From the NCBI RefSeq assembly GCF_001428335.1, contig NZ_LMSG01000023.1, forward strand, positions 62,001 through 126,000: a stretch of 64,000 bases of DNA, read 5' to 3'. Every line of letters begins with the position of its first letter. Within the stretch, counting starts at the first letter, position 1. The notes beneath the pieces were generated by a model. That model saw nothing but the letters and a program-made list of their open reading frames with translations, did no database searches and had not been told where the DNA came from. Both the position numbers and the translations under genes were made by a program. This document shows positions 61,262-64,000 of the stretch, in pieces. This DNA is from Arthrobacter sp. Soil762. GTDB taxonomy: Bacteria; Actinomycetota; Actinomycetes; Actinomycetales; Micrococcaceae.

Positions 61262-61320
61262 GTTTTTGTCCAGGTATCGCCCGTTCGGGCCTCACTTAGT
61301 CGCGATATCTGGACAAAAAC
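61262..61320. repeat. 19-bp extragenic palindrome downstream of rdgB
   Basis: GTTTTTGTCCAGGTATCGC (61262-61280) and its reverse complement at 61302-61320 agree at 18 of 19 positions, the exception being a G-T pair; the 21-base loop contains a small CCCG/CGGG hairpin. It starts 11 bp past the rdgB stop. It could serve as a terminator, but no T-run follows the stem on the minus strand. Confidence 0.75.
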
Positions 61321-61330
61321 TCCCGTTAGG

Positions 61331-62002
61331 TCACTGGCGGGCGAGCGCGCCGACGATAGCCGGCAGGAGGGCCCGGAAGGCCTTCCCGCGGTGGCTGATC
61401 GCGTTCTTTTCTTCCGGTGACAATTCAGCGCAGCTGCGGTCCTCGCCGGCCGGCCGCAGCACGGGGTCGTAGCCGAAGCCGCCGTTACCGCGGGGTTCGC
61501 GCAGAAGGGTCCCCTCAAGCTGGCCGTATTCCACCACTTCACGGCCCGCGGCACCCGGTCCGGGGACCGCCAGTGCCGCAGCGCAGACAAATGCCGCTCC
61601 CCGGTGCCCGTCCGGGACATCGGCAAGCTGGTCCAGTAAAAGCCTCAGGTTGGCGGCGTCGTCACCGTGCCGGCCGGACCAGCGCGCGGAAAAGATTCCC
61701 GGCGCCCCGCCCAGTACGTCCACGGCCAGCCCCGAATCGTCGGCGATCGCCACCAGGCCCGTGGAGTCGGCCACGGCCCGCGCCTTCAACAGCGCATTCT
61801 CGGCGAACGTCACACCGGTTTCGACGACGTCGGGCGCACCTGCCGCCGCGGCGTCCACTACCTGTGTGTCGACGTCGAGCCCGGGGACCTGTCCGCGCAG
61901 CAGGTCGCGGAGCTCCCTGAGCTTGCCCTTGTTGTGCGTGGCCAGGACGAGGCGCGGTTCGGGCGCGCCGCCAGGTTCAGTGTTCACGGCGTTCAGGTTC
62001 AC
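61331..62002 (-). CDS. rdgB: XTP/dITP pyrophosphatase
   Basis: House-cleaning NTPase of 223 residues that removes ITP and XTP from nucleotide pools. HAM1 hallmarks: LVLATHNKGKLRELR, IADDSGLAVDVLGGAPGIFSARW, NGGFGYDPV and AELSPEEKNAISHRGKA. The start is GTG 62002, overlapping the rph TGA (61999-62001), as in many Actinobacteria where rph and rdgB are coupled. Confidence 0.96.
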   Translation of the reverse strand: MNLNAVNTEPGGAPEPRLVLATHNKGKLRELRDLLRGQVPGLDVDTQVVDAAAAGAPDVVETGVTFAENALLKARAVADSTGLVAIADDSGLAVDVLGGAPGIFSARWSGRHGDDAANLRLLLDQLADVPDGHRGAAFVCAAALAVPGPGAAGREVVEYGQLEGTLLREPRGNGGFGYDPVLRPAGEDRSCAELSPEEKNAISHRGKAFRALLPAIVGALARQ

Positions 62003-62757
62003 AGTGCGTCTGCGAGGGTTTCGCGCTGGATCGCCGCCAGTGCGGTGGTGCCCATGAGGGCCAGGTCCAGCAGTTGGTTCAGCTCGTCCCGGTCGAAGGG
62101 CGCGCCCTCTGCGGTGCCCTGGACTTCCACGAACTTACCGGAGCCGGTGACTACGACGTTCATGTCGGTTTCGGCGCGGACGTCCTCAACGTAGGGCAGG
62201 TCCAGCATGGGCACGCCGTCGATGATGCCCACCGAAACGGCAGCGATCGTGTCGATCAGGGGCTGGGCGTTCTTGGCGATCAGCTTGTTGTCGCGGGCGA
62301 AGCGGATGGCGTCCGCCAGTGCCACGTAGGCGCCGGTGATGGCCGCGGTGCGCGTTCCGCCGTCGGCCTGGAGGACATCGCAGTCCAGGACGATCGTGTT
62401 TTCGCCCAGGGCCTTGGTGTCAATGATGGAACGCAGCGAGCGTCCGATCAGCCGGGAAATCTCGTGGGTCCGCCCGCCGATTTTCCCCTTGACAGATTCG
62501 CGGTCGGATCGGGTGTTGGTGGCCCGCGGAAGCATGGCGTACTCTGCCGTGACCCAGCCGCGGCCTTCGCCCTTGAGCCAACGCGGCACGCCCGCCGTCA
62601 GGGACGCCGTGCACAGGACCCTGGTGTTGCCGAATTCGATGAGGGCCGATCCCTCGGCCTGCTTGGACCATCCGCGGGTGATGCTGATGGGGCGGAGCTG
62701 GTCGGGGGCGCGGCCATCGGCGCGCACTACGGGCACTGCGGTTGCTTCAGAAGTCAT
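61999..62757 (-). CDS. rph: Ribonuclease PH
   Basis: Phosphorolytic 3'-5' exoribonuclease of 252 residues that trims tRNA 3' ends. Family blocks GSALIEFGNTRVLCTASL, GEGRGWVTAEYAMLPRAT, DVLQADGGTRTAAITGAYVALADA and AETDMNVVVTGSGKFVEVQGTAEG are complete. TAAGCT lies 6 nt before the ATG, so it is probably leaderless. Confidence 0.97.
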   Translation of the reverse strand: MTSEATAVPVVRADGRAPDQLRPISITRGWSKQAEGSALIEFGNTRVLCTASLTAGVPRWLKGEGRGWVTAEYAMLPRATNTRSDRESVKGKIGGRTHEISRLIGRSLRSIIDTKALGENTIVLDCDVLQADGGTRTAAITGAYVALADAIRFARDNKLIAKNAQPLIDTIAAVSVGIIDGVPMLDLPYVEDVRAETDMNVVVTGSGKFVEVQGTAEGAPFDRDELNQLLDLALMGTTALAAIQRETLADAL

Positions 62758-62840
62758 GCCTTTAGCTTATCGACTCGCCGTGGAACGTCCTGCCACGGAC
62801 AGCCCTTCCCCCGTCCGGTGCAGCATGTCATCGTTGCAGC

Positions 62841-63161
62841 ATGCAGACGGCGTACGAGGCTGCCGGCAGTGCCGACTTTTTCCTGAGGCTGGCCAGCGCC
62901 TGGCATGCAAGGGTGATGGCTGAGGCGGTCGCCTGCTTCGACCAGGCGCTGGCCGACGTCGGGCTCGCTGATGACGATCCGGTGCGCAAGGTGCTGCACA
63001 ATTACTTCACCTGGGCGGCCACTACCACAGTGTCCCGTTACCAGCGCTCTGCTGAGGACGTGCCGGACGGGCTCCGCATCCCGCGCTGGTCCTGGGACGG
63101 GTTGGTCGGTGAAACAGGTTCCGGCAGCGCAGACAGCAGGCCGGCGGCCAAGGGGCCTTAG
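62841..63161 (+). pseudogene. Group II truncated hemoglobin with internal deletion
   Basis: A 106-residue frame. The N-terminus (MQTAYEAAGSADFFLRLASAWHARVMA) matches the start and the rest (AVACFDQALADVGLADDDPVRKVLHNYFTWAATTTVSRY...DVPDGLRIPRWSWDGLV) matches the last two helices of actinobacterial trHbO-type globins, which normally have ~70 residues between these segments, including the heme-binding proximal His and the HSGNG region. That core is missing, and the junction (~62915-62930) is in frame. It therefore cannot fold as a normal heme protein. No ribosome site is obvious. The stop codon overlaps that of the convergent MBL gene. Confidence 0.75.
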
Positions 63162-63955
63162 ACGGTGTAGTGCACACCGGCCACGGCAACGGCCACGTCG
63201 CCGCCGAACACGGGGCGCGCTTCGGCCATAACGGTGGTGGGTGATGTCCAGACGGGGATGTGCGTGAGCAGCAGCCGGCGTGCGCCCGCGCTCTCCGCGG
63301 CCTCGCCGGCACGCTTTCCGGTCAGGTGGACATCCTTGATGTCGTCGTCGCGGCCTTCCTCAAAGGCAGCCTCGCACAGGAACAGGTCGGCGTCCTTTGC
63401 CGCTTCCTCCAGTCCTGCGCAGGAATCGGTGTCGCCGGAATACGTCAGGACCCGGCTGACCGGGTTGCCCAGTTTGTCCGGTTCGGTCACTTCCACCCGC
63501 AGGGCATAGGCCTCCTCCACCGGGTGGTTCACCGCGAACGGCGTCACCGTGAACGGCCCCACTGTCACGGCATCCCGTTCGGTCCAGTTGGTGAAGTCGA
63601 ATTCCTCGTGCATCCCCGGATCCAGCTCCAGGCCGTAAGCGGTGGCCATCCGGTCCGCCGTCGCAGCGGGGCCCCACACCGGAATCCTGCCGCGTCCCCA
63701 GCCGCCGGGCTTCCAGCGGACCGCCACGTGCAGGCCGCACAGGTCCATGCAGTGGTCCGGGTGCAGGTGGGTCAGGAAGATCGCATCGATGTCCTCAAGG
63801 TCCGTGTACCGCTGGATGGCGCCCAAGGCTCCGCTGCCCAGGTCCATCACAATCTTCCACGTCCGCTGGCCGTCATTGGCGGTCAGGAGGTAGCAGGACG
63901 CTGGGGAGCCCGGGCCCGGAAAGGAGCCGGTGCAGCCGACGATGGTGAGCTTCAC
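63158..63955 (-). CDS. MBL-fold metallo-hydrolase (RNase Z-like)
   Basis: A 265-residue metallo-beta-lactamase-fold protein: TIVGCTGSFPGPGSPASCYLL at the start, metal motif LTHLHPDHCMDLCGLH, GDTDSC for the Asp ligand and a late LLLTHIP. It resembles RNase Z-type or cyclic-nucleotide phosphodiesterases that commonly precede rph-rdgB in Actinobacteria, so RNA end-processing is a reasonable but unproven role. The start is GTG 63955 with GGAGG ~10 nt upstream. Confidence 0.9.
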   Translation of the reverse strand: MKLTIVGCTGSFPGPGSPASCYLLTANDGQRTWKIVMDLGSGALGAIQRYTDLEDIDAIFLTHLHPDHCMDLCGLHVAVRWKPGGWGRGRIPVWGPAATADRMATAYGLELDPGMHEEFDFTNWTERDAVTVGPFTVTPFAVNHPVEEAYALRVEVTEPDKLGNPVSRVLTYSGDTDSCAGLEEAAKDADLFLCEAAFEEGRDDDIKDVHLTGKRAGEAAESAGARRLLLTHIPVWTSPTTVMAEARPVFGGDVAVAVAGVHYTV

Positions 63956-64000
63956 AGGGCAGGACCTCCGGCCCGGTGGGCGCCAACAAAGTTCGATCTC

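Noticed and set aside
61177..61626. Longer VOC protein starting at 61626
   Set aside because: It would read through the palindrome and the rdgB gene in another frame; GTG 61176 with TATAGT 6 nt upstream fits.

Overview
The window is chromosomal DNA from a high-GC Gram-positive bacterium, most likely Arthrobacter, Pseudarthrobacter or a close relative in the Micrococcaceae. The signs are the strong G/C third-position bias, the order ilvE-leuB-...-serA-ilvC-ilvN-ilvB-ilvD, group II branched-chain aminotransferase, class A-like NAD operon under NrtR, DnaQ-BRCT and sunset-domain proteins, and many leaderless genes with a TANNNT hexamer 6-7 nt before the start codon. No rRNA, CRISPR array, insertion sequence or prophage was seen. 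Genus is inferred from gene content, not from a marker search.

Layout. 1-417 is the 3' end of an unidentified gene. 550-17467 (mostly minus strand) is a branched-chain amino acid and serine block: ilvE, leuB, a sortase with a duplicated-domain surface protein, metG, a MacB/LolCDE-like ABC exporter, serA, ilvC, ilvBN with a leader-peptide attenuator, and ilvD. leuB and ilvD share the palindrome GTCTCA-N5-TGAGAC, which fits an IclR-type LtbR/NdgR regulator. 17676-26262 holds a sunset-domain membrane protein, a quinoprotein dehydrogenase lipoprotein, tRNA-Lys, an AT-richer GH16/metallophosphatase lipoprotein, a MarR regulator divergent from a peroxiredoxin, tRNA-Leu, a fasciclin lipoprotein and a peptide-type binding lipoprotein. 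26342-36737 holds mqo, an RND exporter, an LLM monooxygenase with its MarR regulator, and several small enzymes.

36783-42728 is a complete NAD-synthesis operon read leftward: nrtR-nadA-nadB-nadC-nifS, with a perfect NrtR operator (TAGTCATTTTGACTA) in the promoter of nrtR itself. Divergent from it are an Lrp/AsnC regulator and an APC permease whose C-terminus carries half of a lipoyl domain, followed by an alpha/beta hydrolase; this looks like the scar of a deletion through a 2-oxoacid dehydrogenase operon. 46139-56745 holds a serine hydrolase without a clear start, a phosphoribosyltransferase, two MFS transporters, an IclR regulator, sbcCD and an aquaporin. 56889-63955 holds an ADP-ribosylglycohydrolase, DUF4395, DnaQ-BRCT, DedA, a glyoxalase-like protein, rdgB, rph, an internally deleted truncated hemoglobin and an MBL-fold hydrolase.

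The most unusual items are the permease/half-lipoyl fusion, the hemoglobin lacking its heme-binding core, the sortase with no arginine after its cysteine beside a duplicated CHATG-domain surface protein, the two-domain GH16/metallophosphatase lipoprotein with altered catalytic motifs, and two near-perfect extragenic palindromes (15651-15700 and 61262-61320).
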